Source: Mauremys mutica
Lineage: Eukaryota > Chordata > Testudines > Geoemydidae
NCBI RefSeq assembly: GCF_020497125.1
Contig: NC_059073.1
Location: 141,183,012-141,247,011, forward strand
Length of the DNA stretch: 64,000 nucleotides
Direction of reading: 5' to 3'
Shown: one piece after another, positions 44,392-55,972 of the stretch
How the letters are laid out: every line of letters begins with the position of its first letter
Position numbering within the stretch: the first letter of the stretch is position 1
The notes under the pieces: generated by a model
What the model was told of the DNA's origin: nothing
What the model saw: only the letters and a program-made list of their open reading frames with translations
The model's database searches: none
Program-made: the position numbers and the translations under genes

Positions 44392-44626
44392 TTAGACTGA
44401 AAGCTATTCAGAGCCAAGATAGTCTCTTACTATGTGTATTTACAGCATCTAGCTCAATAGTCAATGGCGCATCTTGTCGATGAGTGTCAACTGACTAGAT
44501 TTCATGGTGGCCCTAGGGATCTTCATTGTGCTGCTGAAGCTGATGTTGGGTGGCTCAGCAAGCACTGCAAGAACCAAAAGGAGAAAAATCTAGCTCAGTG
44601 GAGTTCTGATCTTGGTTGAGGCTACT

Positions 44627-44651
44627 ATAATAAATAATAATAATAATAAAA
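44627..44651 (+). repeat. (AAT)n microsatellite
   Basis: Run of AAT units. Confidence 0.9.
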
Positions 44652-44746
44652 TATATACACATTCTACAGCTAATGAAAATTACAATGCTGTTCTGACTGC
44701 AGTGCCTCTGCATTCTCACTGGCTAATACCACTGCATTTCAATTTT

Positions 44747-45209
44747 GTCCTAGGGCATGTCTTCCTTGTATCACCACCTTCTGGCCAATTGTGGCACTAC
44801 AGCCACTCCCTGTGTCAGTTTCTTCCTCCTCCAGATTTTCTCTTTCTCCCAGGGTTCAGCTCGCCGCCTGACAAGAGCGTGACAAGAGTTCAAACAAAAT
44901 CAAAAGTGCTTTCTCCCCACTTGCGCTCCTCTCCAGCCCACCCATCGGGCTCTATTCCCAGTTCCTTTTGGGTTACCTTTCTGGCTCCTGTTCTGGGTCT
45001 GTCCTTGGAGCCCTCCGGCAGACTCTCACTCCAGCACCTTCCAAAGCAAACCTCTGCGGTTCCACTCTCAAAATGAGCTCATTGGACCTTTAAAAGAAAT
45101 TTCCCAGCTGATCAGGACCAGCTGGGAATGGGGGAGTGGGATAGCTAATCTGGTCTGGTCAGGTCTGGCTGAGACCAGCTGCTCTTAAAGGGCCAGCCAA
45201 TCTGTGACA
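44747..45209 (-). mobile_element. candidate LTR fragment, minus strand
   Basis: On the minus strand it starts TGTCACAGATTGGCTGGCCC and continues with aaagagcagctggtctcagc and ctgatcagctgggaaattt, reminiscent of U3 sequence. The far end near 44747 and any duplication are not clear. Confidence 0.35.
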
Positions 45210-46261
45210 TTGATAAGTTTTCCATCTCACTAGCATCATTCAGGACTAGATTTTTAAGTTCCAACCAGCCACAATTAGGACTGGATTTTCAGAAGTGCTT
45301 ACCACCATAACATCTCTAGGCCCCTAGATAAGGGCCGGATTCGGGGGGGGGTGGGGAGAGGAATCTGTTCTTAGGGATCATGGTTGCAGCTGTGGGCTAG
45401 AGCTTGCTGAGTAACAGAGAAATTGTACCAACTACCCCCTTAGTTCTTGAAACATGGATTCAAATGTCAACTGACCCCTTAATCCTCCCAAAGCCAACAC
45501 AGTGGGTGAACTCATGGCCCCACTGAAGTCTTCAATGGTCCAGGAGTCCATTCACTGAGTTCCATGCAGTTTGCTGCATGGAGGATTTCTGAATTACATT
45601 TAATAAACTGGGGGCCTCTTTGATTTGTGTAGATGCTAAGCACTGGGTGCATCATAATCCCTCTTGGAGATCTAGCCAAGTGCAGCATCACTGCACCTCA
45701 GGAGTGTGCAGCATGCACTAGCCTGAATGGCTGACTAGCTCTATTAGGCAATGCGGAGGTAAGGGGTGGGGGTGCTAGGCCCATCTATTTGAGCTGAATT
45801 GCACTCTAACAGTGCTGTCAGAAAACGGACAGGGGGACTGCAACTGTGACCAGTCTCTACACAGGGGACTCACAGGGATAAAGGCTCCTTTCACTTTTCC
45901 CCCTTTAGCCAAGCAAAAGCCAGTCAGAATATGGCATGACAATGAGACACCATGATCATGGAACCCCGTTATCCCGCTCTTTAGGGTTGAACTGCACTTT
46001 ACAAACTGGCTTGATGGAGTTTAAAGGGAGTAAAAAAAAAACCAGGCGAGAGAAACTCACCATTTAATATCAGGACTTTGTTTAATCACAGCAGGTTGCT
46101 CCATCCTGAATTAGGTTGTTTTGTCCCCCAAAGGATTTGTGAGTCTCTAAATACTATCATTCCACTGCCATTTTTCTTATACACTGTCACTTTGAGCGAT
46201 GGAATGGCTTAGCGCTTCACTTGGAGCTTTCACTCCTATGACTTAGGGGAAAGAAAACGTA
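45210..46261. other. unannotated sequence
   Basis: No gene or complete repeat. gattttcagaagtgcttacc near 45281 is a scrap of a foldback family. Confidence 0.35.
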
Positions 46262-46350
46262 CAGGGCCAGATCCTCAGCTGGTGTAAACTGGTGTAACTA
46301 CATTGACTCCTGGAGAGCTGCTTTGGTTTACACCAGCTGAGGAACTGGCC
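46262..46350. repeat. short hairpin repeat, best copy
   Basis: gatcctcagctggtgtaaac on the left pairs with gtttacaccagctgaggaac on the right, nearly perfect, with a loop of about 35 bases. The transcript would form a stable hairpin. Confidence 0.85.
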
Positions 46351-47155
46351 CCACAATTTGCAGCAGTGGGAATCCTGTTGAGAAATGAAATGATGATTTC
46401 TGCCTTTTCCCAGCCATTTATTTCAGATAATTAATGTGGTGGTTTCCCACTGAAGTTCACTTTAAAGGAATCTGTTATAGACGATGGCACAATAATCACA
46501 ATGAGTGTGTCAAGTAGGTAGAATGAGTTTTAAATTGTTAGTGGCCGGGATGAGATGATCAAAGAACTATTCACAACAGGAGAAACAGTCACAGGAGAGG
46601 AGAAAAGAGTTCAGATGCTATCAGTAGAACCAGCAGACACACAGGGCATAAGCAGGCATTTTGTGAGTATAGGCAAGTTTTCTGACTCTGAATTCACTCC
46701 CAAGGAATTAAGGGCCTGTTTCAACATCCTTTGAGGTCAACGGGAGTCTTTCCACTGACTTCAATACATTTGAGATCTGACCTTAAGTGATCAGGATAAA
46801 GTGAATGTAAATGCAACTGTTATTCTGAAAGTCACAAACACGCTTGATTTACCAATAGGCAGTTTAAATTAATCTGCCTTGCTGCTGTACCCTTGGCAAA
46901 GCCACCACACTCTATTGGAAGATTTACTTCCTGATATGGCAGCAAAGTAGCTCTTTTTGAGTAGCCTTAGTGATACTTCACAGTAAGTGCATATAAAAAT
47001 GCCCACTGAAGTTTTGTTGTGTGACAACGTGACACTCCTGGAACATCAGGCTTTTTCAAACCTCTCTAACTAGAATTTAGTTTCACAATCCAAGTACAAG
47101 TTCACCAATTCCACCCCTCACATCCCACAATTTAACCTTTGGTTTTATCTTATGT
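46351..47155. other. unannotated sequence with foldback core
   Basis: tttgaggtcaacgggagtct and ccactgacttcaatacattt near 46730 are an inverted pair. No gene. Confidence 0.4.
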
Positions 47156-47466
47156 CTGGGGTCAGCAACCTTTCAGAAGTGGTGTAGCTGAGTCTTCATT
47201 TATTCATTCTAATTTAAGGTTTCGCGTGCCAGTAATACAGTTTAATGTTTTTAGAAGGTCTCTTTCTATAAATCTATAATATATAACTAAACTATTGTTG
47301 TATGTAAAGCAAATAAGGTTTTTAAAATGTTTAAGAAGCTTCATTTAAAATTAAATTAAAATGCAGAGCCCCTGGACCAGTGGCTAGGACCCGGGCAGTG
47401 TGAGTGCCACTGAAAACCAGCTCGCATGCTGCCTTTGCCACGCGTGGCATAGGTTGTCTACCCCAG
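47156..47466. mobile_element. hAT-like MITE, 311 bp
   Basis: The left end CTGGGGTCAGCAACC and inverted right end CTGGGGTAGACAACC match in 13 of 15. Duplications TCTTATGT and TCTTAGGT differ at one base. No ORF. Confidence 0.75.
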
Positions 47467-48360
47467 TCTTAGGTCATTAAAACAGCATGTTCAAGCTAAA
47501 AGAAAACCCTAACTTGGATTAGAAGACTCAATTACTAACATCAAAGCGAGGCTAGTAGTCAATACTCTTTTAACCCTATATATGGTAGACAGCCTGTATT
47601 TACTTTTTCATCAGCATTTTCTTCTTCCCCCTCTCTACTGGTTCTTCCCCTCCCCATCTCAGCTAAATACAAACCTAGTAACATGCAAGTTTGACTCAGA
47701 CTTTCCAACTTACAATATTCAAGTGAGTTTTGATCTGGGCAAAATAAATATGCTCAGCTTGACTAGCTGGTTTCCCTTTGCTTCCCATATTTGTCTAATT
47801 CAAGACCAAGCTATTTTGTTGCAAAAAGTTCTACAGTTTCATCAAAAGATAGAGGAAATAATAGGGCAACACCAGACAATATATTGCATATGATTAATCC
47901 TTTTGTCCACTAGCTCAGCAGTACAGCTAATAGGTTCTATTTGGACTGTTGTTTTCCTTGTCTTGGGCTTGGACATCAAGGTTTAGGGGAAGTGGGCCTA
48001 AATGAGAACAGATGGAAGGCAAGATTTTGAGCTAAGCATGGACAAAAAGGTGCAGCTTATGTTGGAAAGTAAGACAGGTTGTAAGAAAGGTCTTGTCTAT
48101 ACTAGCAAAATCACCAGCAATGGGTTTTGTTGAACTGGCACTGAGCACAATTTAGCGGCAAATGCAGCCAAGGATAAATCATGTTTTTAACCATAGATTC
48201 TGAAATGGTGCTAAACATGCTTTCTCCAAGGTCACAATTCCAGCTAGAACGTGCCAACAGTTCATTTGCACCCACTGACGACACCCATTGGTGGGAACAG
48301 GTAATTTTGCTAGAACAGGCCAGGCTATAGTTAGGCAGATTGATATAATTATCAGTTGAT
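47467..48360. other. unannotated sequence
   Basis: No gene or repeat recognised. A possible MITE end (gtcttgtctatactagcaaaa) is near 48091. Confidence 0.35.
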
Positions 48361-48361
48361 T

Positions 48362-48910
48362 GATTGTATTCCAATCAGGGGCGGCTCTAGGTTTTTGGCC
48401 GCCCCAAGCAGTCATGCCCGGGAGGCGCCCCCGAGCCGCGGGAGCAGCGGACCTCCCGCGGGCATGACTGCAGAGGGTCCACTGGTCGCGCGGCTCGGCT
48501 GGACCTCCCGCAGCTGTGGGCGGTTCGCAGGTCCGGCGGCTCCGGTTGAGCTGCCGCAGTCATGCCTGCGGGCGGTCCAGCCGAGCCGCGGGACCAGCGA
48601 ACCGTCCGCAGTCATGCCTGCGGGAGGTCCACTGGAGCCGCCGGCCGAGCGTCCCCTCCGCAGTCATGCCTGCGGCAGGTCCGCTGCTCCTGGGGCTCCG
48701 GTGGACCTCCCGCAGGCATGACTGCGGCAGGTCCGCCGGCCCAGCCTGCCGCCCCCCCGGGAAAGGGCCGCCCCAGGCGGGTGCTTGCCCCGCTGGGCTC
48801 TGGAGCCGGCCCTGATTCCAATAGTGCCTAGACCAACAGTGCCCAAAGCAACATCAGGTGCCACATGCTGTACAGACAGAGAGCTTACAACTATACAGAC
48901 AAGACAGATG
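48362..48910. repeat. 'tagtgcctag' dispersed repeat split by a hAT element
   Basis: gattgtattccaat on the left continues with agtgcctagaccaacagtgc and cacatgctgtacagacagag on the right after removal of the hAT unit. Related copies are at 56935 and 59775. Confidence 0.55.
48376..48814. mobile_element. GC-rich hAT-like MITE with internal repeats, 439 bp
   Basis: The left end CAGGGGCGGCTCTAGG and inverted right end CAGGGCCGGCTCCAGA lie between perfect 8-bp duplications ATTCCAAT (48368-48375 and 48815-48822). Inside are at least six direct and inverted copies of gcagtcatgcctgcggg. The open frames across it are products of this repeated GC-rich unit, not genes. Sister of 27466. Confidence 0.85.
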
Positions 48911-48944
48911 TAGGGTGGCAGAAATGAGGTGGTATTTTTAGAGC

Positions 48945-49345
48945 TGGGTGAATTATATATTTTTCAATTTCCTGGCAATTCCAAAAGGTGGAACTTTCTG
49001 GTCAGACCAAAAGCAATTTTTTCCCACATTTTTTGATGAATTGAAAAATTAAAAAAAATTGTTTTGATTTTGACCATTTTAAAATATTTTTGCTTTAAAA
49101 AATTAAAGGATATTTTGAAACAAGGCTGTTTAGAATAGAAAAATCAAAATGTTTAATTTAAAAAATGTTGAAAGAACCTTTAAATTTGTTAAATTTGTTT
49201 GGAAATTTTAAGTTTTTTTTTTTTAAACTGAACAAGTCAGTGAAATGGACATGAATTTGTGAACTGCTTCAGTGTTACCAAATGTATATTTTTGGACCAA
49301 AAGAAGTTTCAGTCAAAAAATTACATCTAGCTCTAACTATTAGTC
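48945..49345. mobile_element. AT-rich 'gagctgggtgaa' family copy
   Basis: Begins agagctgggtgaattatata and ends with the inverse of agagctagatgtaatttttt, giving imperfect inverted ends. ttgtgaactgcttcagtgtt is shared with 50221. No ORF. Confidence 0.5.
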
Positions 49346-50180
49346 CCACATTATGGAAAATGGCAAAGTTTCTCAGAAGTGACTAGTAACTTTTCATTGC
49401 CTAATTCCATAAAGGAACCTGATTTTCAGAGGGTGGGTGCTCAGTACTTTCTGAAAATCAGGGCCCCATAAGGTGTCCCAAGTTGGGCATCCGAAAATGG
49501 AGACTCCTAAAAATCACTAGTCCCTTTGAAAACTCCTGGACAAATAAAATCATACAAGAAAAAGAAAAGAAGAAAAACAAGAAGAAGAAGTCATTGTCAG
49601 GACTCTGACTGCTTAATGCAATCAGTTTCTTGTACAGCAGTGAATGTAAACCAGCATGCCAGATCTCTATCTCTAATACACATTTTTCTCTTTAAGACTT
49701 TAGGAAAATATCAGAAAGCAGCTTAACCTTGAAAATATTGCTTAGCGCACAGGAAAAAAAATCACAGTTTATTCAGAAAGTGGTAATTAATTTTCTACAG
49801 AGACTGAAATCACTCTGCCTAAAGCAAAATCCTTCTGACATTATTAAATGTCACAGTGCAGTTAAAGTACAATTATAAACTAATTCTCAGAATAAATCTC
49901 ATTAGTTTCCAGAGGCCTGATGAATACAGTGAAAGAAAAATGCTACCATATTTGACTTTCATCTTGGCTTTCCTAAACAGTTATACAATCAAAAAACATA
50001 ACATTTTAATAATTAGAAATGATTAAAAATAGATAGATTGGGGGAACAGCTAGGGAAATAGGCTGGCTGTGTATATTCTGCACATGAGCTGCAGAGGAAG
50101 GCTGTACCTTTCATCCACTGCTGAGTAACTCGTAAAAGCTGATCTAGAAAACAAAAATAAGGAAAGTAATAGAAACCTGA
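49346..50180. other. mostly unannotated; foldback scrap
   Basis: cctgattttcagagggtggg and tactttctgaaaatcagggc (49418-49466) form a short inverted pair. Otherwise nothing recognised. Confidence 0.4.
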
Positions 50181-50770
50181 TCCGAGGGGCACAGTGGTCT
50201 AGTGGATTGGGTCTCAGGAGCAGAGGTGTACGAATAATGGATTTTTCAGTTTGCTGACAATTCCAAAAATAATTTAAAAATGTTTTGGATTGAGTCAAAA
50301 ATGATTTTTTTCACAATTTTATGCAACTCAAAAAATTCATTTCATTTCAAACAACCATTTTTCAATATTTTTACTGCTTGTTTGTTTTTTAAATAAAATT
50401 ATAGGAAATTGATCAATGAAAAGTTGTTTCAAACTTAAAAATGGAAATGTTTCATTTTGGAAAAAAAAATTCTCTAGACTTTAGGGTTTGTTTGGTTTTT
50501 TCAGACAAACTATTCGGTGAAACTAATATGAATTTGCAAAATGTTATGGTGTTGCTGAATCTGCATTTTTCACCAAAAAAAAAAAAAAAAAAAGGCTGGC
50601 CAAAAATTCCCAGCTGTACTCAGGAGACCTGGGTTCAAATCTCAGCTCTGCTGAGAGGTGACCTTTGAGTCACTTCACCTCTCTGTGCCTCTTTGTCTTG
50701 CCTATATGGTTTGTAAATTCTTCAGTGGAGGGACTCCTTTTACCATGTGTTTATACAGTGCTTAGTTCAG
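50181..50770 (+). repeat. MIR-type SINE split by an AT-rich element
   Basis: Head gcacagtggtctagtggatt to 50220, then the rest from 50619 (acctgggttcaaatctcagc, cacttcacctctctgtgcct). Removing 50221-50618 plus one duplication copy restores it. Confidence 0.75.
50221..50618. mobile_element. AT-rich element inserted in a MIR, 398 bp
   Basis: Lies between perfect 8-bp duplications CTCAGGAG (50213-50220 and 50619-50626), as for hAT. The ends (cagaggtgtacgaat and, inverted, tacagctgggaatttt) match only weakly. tttgcaaaatgttatggtgt matches the related copy at 48945. No ORF. Confidence 0.7.
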
Positions 50771-51299
50771 CTACTCTTTGGATAAGCTGTTTAACCTTTG
50801 GAAGCTTTCCTAAATCAAAGCCAAACTCACGACCTTGAGAGGTTTATCCCTGTCTAAACAAAGGAAGGAGGAATTTCTGGTTGTAAATGTGCATGATTAA
50901 AGTGAGGAAGGAAAATGGCCTGTACATTTCTTGCGTTACTGATAAATACAATATTTTAAAGCTAGCTCTATGGCTACAAGAGATAGAATCAGGGAACAAA
51001 ACTCAGAACGTGTTCAAAGTTTGGGAAGGTGTGACGGTTGAATCAACAATTTTGGTTCGACTCACCATAAAGATGAAGGCCCGGCTCTGACATCTTACAC
51101 AGATAAGCTTTCTTGAAAAGGATTTCTTGTGCCATTTCTGCACTTCCTGATTCAGTAGGGGCTGGAAATAAGATATTCAACATTGCCTGAAAGCAGAAGT
51201 GGAATAACAGTGACTGAGGTCCCAAACTGCAGGGCCCATTGAAAAAACAAGCCTCTTATCATTTGTATTAAAGGAGAATCTCCATGGTGTGGCCAGGAA
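50771..51299. other. unannotated sequence
   Basis: No gene or repeat recognised. Confidence 0.35.
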
Positions 51300-51488
51300 G
51301 AAGGGATGGCCTTTTTGTTACAGCACTGGAGTAGGGCTTGGAAGATAGGAAATTGATTCCTGGTTGCATCATAGACTCCCTGAACCACTATAGCTAAATC
51401 AATTAATCTCTCTGAGTCTCTGCTCCCCTTCTATGAAATAGTGATAATACCAACCTCAGAGGCATGCTTTGAGGATAGATTCATCAGT
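51300..51488 (+). repeat. MIR-type SINE, diverged
   Basis: aatctctctgagtctctgct and tgctttgaggatagattcat match the MIR 3' half. Confidence 0.55.
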
Positions 51489-51722
51489 ATTCATAGATTT
51501 ATAAATTCCAAGGCTAATCTAACCTTCTGTGTAACATAGGCCATAGAATTTCCCAAAACACTTCCTCGAGCAGGTCTTTTAGAAAAACATCCCATCTTGA
51601 TTTGAAAATTGTCAGTGATGGAAAATCCACCATGACTCTTGGTGAAGCAGTATAGGGGTTAAGACAAAATACATTGAGCTCTTTTGACCATCCTGTAGAC
51701 TTCATAAAGCAATTTGTCACCA
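51489..51722 (-). mobile_element. CR1 LINE 3' end, reverse, old
   Basis: attcatagatttataaattc is the inverse of the CR1 terminus; aaaatccaccatgactcttg corresponds to the inverse of the C-terminal coding end. Confidence 0.55.
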
Positions 51723-51724
51723 TG

Positions 51725-51812
51725 GGCCAAATTTTCCATGCCTGTAAATTAGTGTTATAAATACAATTGATTTTAATGGAGCTGTGCCAATTTACACCAG
51801 CAGGGAATATGG
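51725..51812. repeat. short hairpin repeat, 'ttacaccag' family
   Basis: gccaaattttccatgcctgt and tttacaccagcagggaatat form imperfect arms. Confidence 0.5.
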
Positions 51813-52754
51813 CTCATTGTATTAACCATAATTATGGACCAGTATTCTGTAGTTCTATAGCTGAGGTTAAAATTACATTTGTAATTATAATGGGGGATTA
51901 TAAACAAGTAGCAATGCAAAAAAATAACATAACAAATAAGGAATTGTTTGTTTGTTTGTTTATCTAAGGGGGAAGAACTCAGTGTATAAGAACTTACATA
52001 GAAAAAACGTGACATGCTGCAATAGAGAAGATCATTCATAACACTGGGTTGTTAACTCAGGAAGTGTTTTTTCTACCATACACTGCTTTCCTTAAAGCAT
52101 CATTAACGTTACAATGGCAGTAAGATTTTTTTCTTCAGATGATGCCGCTATGGTCAATCCAATGAAAGGATTAAATTTAGTGGACTGTGAAGCTGAAAAA
52201 TGTTATGTGCTGTGGGAACTAATTGCAGCATTTGCTCAGATCATGCTTTGATCCGAGAGGAGAAGATGGGAAGAAAGAAACCCCAAACAAACCTTGCTCA
52301 TGTTGGGACTACAATCTTGGATGGTCTCCCATTTACAAGCTTATTCCTACAGGGTCAAATGCTTGGATGCCTTTGGGGGAGAAAGAAGAGAAGACAGAGA
52401 AACTAACGGTTTTACAACTTTGCTCCATGTTTGTTATATTTAGGATTAAGGAAAATAATAATGAATAATGTGAAAATTAAGTAAAATAGTGAAGACTTAA
52501 TATGTGGGAAAATAGCAACACTAAGCACATCTAAAACATGTAAAGTGAAGTAATCATAATTAAGTTGCAAAAGATATGGCAAGAGGATGAATCTAAGCAT
52601 CCCAAGCTAAATCCTCATAGAAAATAGAAGGATTCTGTGCAATATTAGGAAGGAGCTAGTCACATAGAATGCACCATCCATATTTGACACTAATTGGTGC
52701 ACTTGTTGACAGCTTGAGTAGAGAAGTCTGAGACTGAATGGGCCAGGGAGACAA
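51813..52754. other. unannotated AT-rich sequence
   Basis: No gene or repeat recognised. Confidence 0.35.
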
Positions 52755-53112
52755 TCTGTTCACTACAGTTGGGTGAATAATTGAGTTGTTTTTGTTTGCT
52801 TGCTTCTGTGGCAGTTCTGAAAATAAATGGTGTGGGTCTAACCAAATCTGCTTTTTGGGGGTGGGGGGGATTTCTAGTGAACTGAAAAAGTCCATTTTGG
52901 GTCTCTTCCAGAGAGGAGATCTGAACCTGGGTCTCCCAAGTCAGTGCCCTAACCACTGGGCTAAATATTACAAGAAGGGACATTACCACCACCAATTTTT
53001 TCAGCCATTTTATGAATTGCCAGAACTATTTGGGTCAAAATTTGTGAATAGCTTCAAGACTGACCAAAATAGCATTTTTTGTCAAACTATTCATTCAAAA
53101 TTTGAAGCTCAG
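52755..53112 (-). mobile_element. composite AT-rich repeat with tRNA-like core, copy 2
   Basis: On the minus strand it shows cagtggttagggcactgact, then B-box-like ggttcagatct, then caaaatggactttttcagtt and ttttcagaactgccac. That is the same order as copy 1 at 17690-18045. The tRNA-like part is at 52912-52972. This supports a single composite family. Confidence 0.6.
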
Positions 53113-53143
53113 TTCTGCTTTTTATGTGTTATAGGCACATACA

Positions 53144-53414
53144 GGGTATGTCTTCTGTGTGCTCCCCAGTGCAGGTAGACAGACATACACTAGCTCTGCT
53201 CGAGCTAGCCTGCTAAAAATAGAACTGTGGTGCCATGGGTGGGAACATGGACATGCCACGTGAGTGGGCTTGTACTTGGGTGGCTAGCCCCTCCCTAGCA
53301 CCTGTATCGCTGTGGCCACACTGCTATTTTTAGCACACAAGCTCAAGCAGAGCTGGCACATCTGTCTCCCCGGACAGGGCAACACGCTCCCAACTACAAA
53401 GCCTACACGTACCC
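53144..53414. mobile_element. Harbinger-type MITE, about 271 bp
   Basis: Left gggtatgtcttctgtgtgct and right gcctacacgtaccc are imperfect inverted ends. Internal gctcgagctagcctgctaaa pairs with tttttagcacacaagctcaa. No ORF. Confidence 0.55.
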
Positions 53415-54834
53415 TCAGTCCACTCTTGAGACACTGCCCATTTTATACTTGTTCTGAGAAGAAAGAAGGCCTGGATGTAGCTTACCCTGCACTCAGTGGA
53501 AGTAGCTATTGATTTCAATGGGAGTGGAAGAAATCCCAAATATATCACCCTTTGGTAGCTTTCAACAGCTATTATTCAATGTCATCCCCGGCTAATTATT
53601 TCTGTAGATTTCATGCTAGGCCCCTGGAACAAGACACCAAGAATTGTACCAAATTACTCTGCAGGTGATAATTTTGTGAGCTAGGATCATTGTTCATTAG
53701 ATAGTCATTAGCAGACCCTTTATATTGAATTAATGTAGAACTGGGCCAATTTGGGGTTTGAAAATGGGATACTTAGCTAAATTTTGTGTGAAACTTTCTG
53801 AGCTCAGATTTCTGCTGTCCCCAGGGAAACCTGCTATTTTCAAGACAGTGTATTGTGGAGTTGTAACAATTCTTGTGACAGCAGGTAACCTGGTACAGGT
53901 AGACATTCCGGGGTGTACTAATCTTCAGGGACCCTAGGCAGCCTTTCTAATTCTGAGGGAAACAGCCCAAAGTTAATAAGGATTTATGAAACTCAAGGGT
54001 TTAGCCTCAAGTTTCACTTTTACCAAAGTGATTTAAAACTAATTGAATTTATGAACAGGCATATCCAGCAGTTTAGTTCAAGCCTGCCTGTGTGCTGTTG
54101 AAAGCAGGCCTGGTCCAATGTCCACTGAAGTCAATGGGAGCTAAGAGAAGAACTTGTTCTCAGAGCTGCAGGAAACACAGGCCTGAAAGTTCTACCTTAG
54201 TAAATCATTGCCTTACAAAAGTTAAGTGTTACCAGTGGCTAACAGCTAGTCTGAGTACTAATTTAATGAGGTTATTGTGTAATGCTGTTGGTCATGTTGT
54301 ACCACTGACTGCCTGACTTTACAAACTAAGCAAGGTGCACTTGGATTGTACATTGGTGGGACGCATACGGGGCTTAATCCAACGTCCACTGAAGTTAATA
54401 AGAGTTTTTCCATTGACACTAATGGACTTTAGCGCAAGACCCTCTGTAAGTATTGCAGGAAATGGTGATTCAGCAGATGGCATGGTTCCCCTACTGGTAC
54501 CACAAAGCTGATGCTCCAGAATGGCCATTTCAACCTCTGTGCTGCTGTCTGTGCAGTCCTTTGGATCACGTTCTGTGATCAGTAAATCCTGTGGCGCATT
54601 TCTGCAAGATTAAGAGGGCAACAGCCTTGGGGGAAGGAGGTGCAGATATTGCACATTCTTCAATGCACATTTTTTTCCATAACCAAATTCCAACTTGAGT
54701 AACTCCTTCAGGTTGACCAATATTCCCTCTGTGCTTAAGTTGGATTCATCACTGCCTTTCCTAAATGGCTGTGTAGCATTGCTGAGGATGGCAGAATAAT
54801 AAGCTCAGTCCCAGGGGGTTTGGGCTAAGGGCAG
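53415..54834. other. unannotated, with foldback cores
   Basis: No gene. Cores tattgatttcaatgggagtg (53508), ccactgaagtcaatgggagc (54122) and ccactgaagttaataagagt (54385) recur. Confidence 0.4.
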
Positions 54835-55355
54835 ATTTTCAGAGGTATCTTGGCACCTAGAGATTCAGGTATGTGCCCATTGGGATATTCAGAAGGGTCT
54901 AAATAGGTTAGATGCCCAATTCCCATTGAAATCAACCTAGAAAGCCCAGCCTGCACAGGCACTTTTGAAAATCCCATTAAACACCTCTCTGCATCTTTAG
55001 GCCTTGTCTACACTTATAGGTATATGCTATAGGTAGCTTGTATACGCTATAGGTAGTTACATGCCACAGTAAAAGGAAGGCTGCTGCTGCATCCACGCTC
55101 TCCATCAGAGGATACTATACTGCTATAAACATCAATGTAGACAAAAGATGCACTCCTTGGGCATGTAGATTGCCATGTAGGGTACATACCCATAAGATTC
55201 AGGCGTGTCTCTACTCACTTAAGCAGTGCCACATTGGTTACACCGTTACCTATATTTGCGCTCGCTGGGCACACAGTGTCTGTAGTCTACACAATACCAT
55301 GAGCATACACCTATCTGTAAGCCCCTAAATACCTTTGAAAAGCTGGCCCTAAGCA
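54835..55355. repeat. foldback repeat split by a MITE
   Basis: Left half (gcagattttcagaggtatct ... cacctctctgcatcttta) to 55000; right half (cccctaaatacctttgaaaa) from about 55315. Belongs to the ggtgcctaaata family. Confidence 0.6.
55001..55314. mobile_element. Harbinger-type MITE, right end trimmed
   Basis: Starts after TTA with GGCCTTGTCTACACTTATAG, identical in its first 15 bases to the autonomous element's left end. ataggtatatgctataggta inverted matches ataggtgtatgctcatggta near the right, but the outermost right bases are missing. Confidence 0.6.
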
Positions 55356-55895
55356 CTCCCTGTTTGTCATTTGTATGTCAGTTTGTAAAATGCTTTGGGA
55401 TGAACTGAACTAAATAAATTAGGATTATCGTTAAATCTATTATTAATTATACTGAAGCTAATACTATACTATAGTCTGTAGCTAATTCCTTCCTATAGCT
55501 GGAATGCAGCCAACAATAGTACCCTGCTTTTGAGGAAATACCTGAATGAAGCTTTTGGAGGCTAAATCATCCATTTAAGGCTGCTTTGCAAGATTGTGGG
55601 CACCCGTCAGTTCAGGCTGTCAGATTTGCGGAAGATCTAACATTGATTGTGAGTTTGATGCATTACTGATTTCAGAGGTACCTGCTGCAGGGCTGACTTG
55701 TATAGTACATCTCTGACCTTAATGTGTATGACTGAAGTCAAACTAAGGGAATAAAGAGACTTAGAGAACATAATTAACATCTGTTTGTTAACAAATGTAT
55801 TTATGAGATTGCTGGTTGGAGTTCAGAAAATGCCAAATTAATTTTTGCCACCTAACAGCTCTCTAAACTCCTCTCCAGAATTTACAATCTGCTTG
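55356..55895. other. unannotated sequence
   Basis: No gene or repeat recognised. Confidence 0.35.
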
Positions 55896-55972
55896 GAGTA
55901 AGAGGGCCAGGTCCTCAGCTGGTGTCAATAGACCTATGCTGATTTACTCCACGGAGGATCTGGACCCAAATC
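55896..55972. repeat. short hairpin repeat, 'cagctggtgt' family
   Basis: gggccaggtcctcagctggt and ggaggatctggaccc resemble the copy at 46262. Confidence 0.55.

Larger units (their letters stand above)
43905..44465 (+). repeat. MIR-type SINE split by a MITE
   Basis: Head at 43905-44058 (ccagtggctaggccctggtc, cgggcaagtcatttcacctt) and tail at 44395-44465 (tgtatttacagcatctagct). The MITE at 44062-44391 separates them. Confidence 0.65.

Noticed and set aside
44612..45076. 154-codon plus-strand ORF
   Set aside because: Begins in an AAT microsatellite and runs through LTR-like sequence; no domain or conserved motif.
48376..48814. CRISPR-like repeat array
   Set aside because: Units occur in both orientations with irregular spacing inside a transposon of a vertebrate genome.
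48356..48864. Several long overlapping ORFs (up to 121 codons) on both strands
   Set aside because: They lie in the GC-rich, internally repeated hAT-like MITE; the translations are repeats of one short unit and lack any domain.
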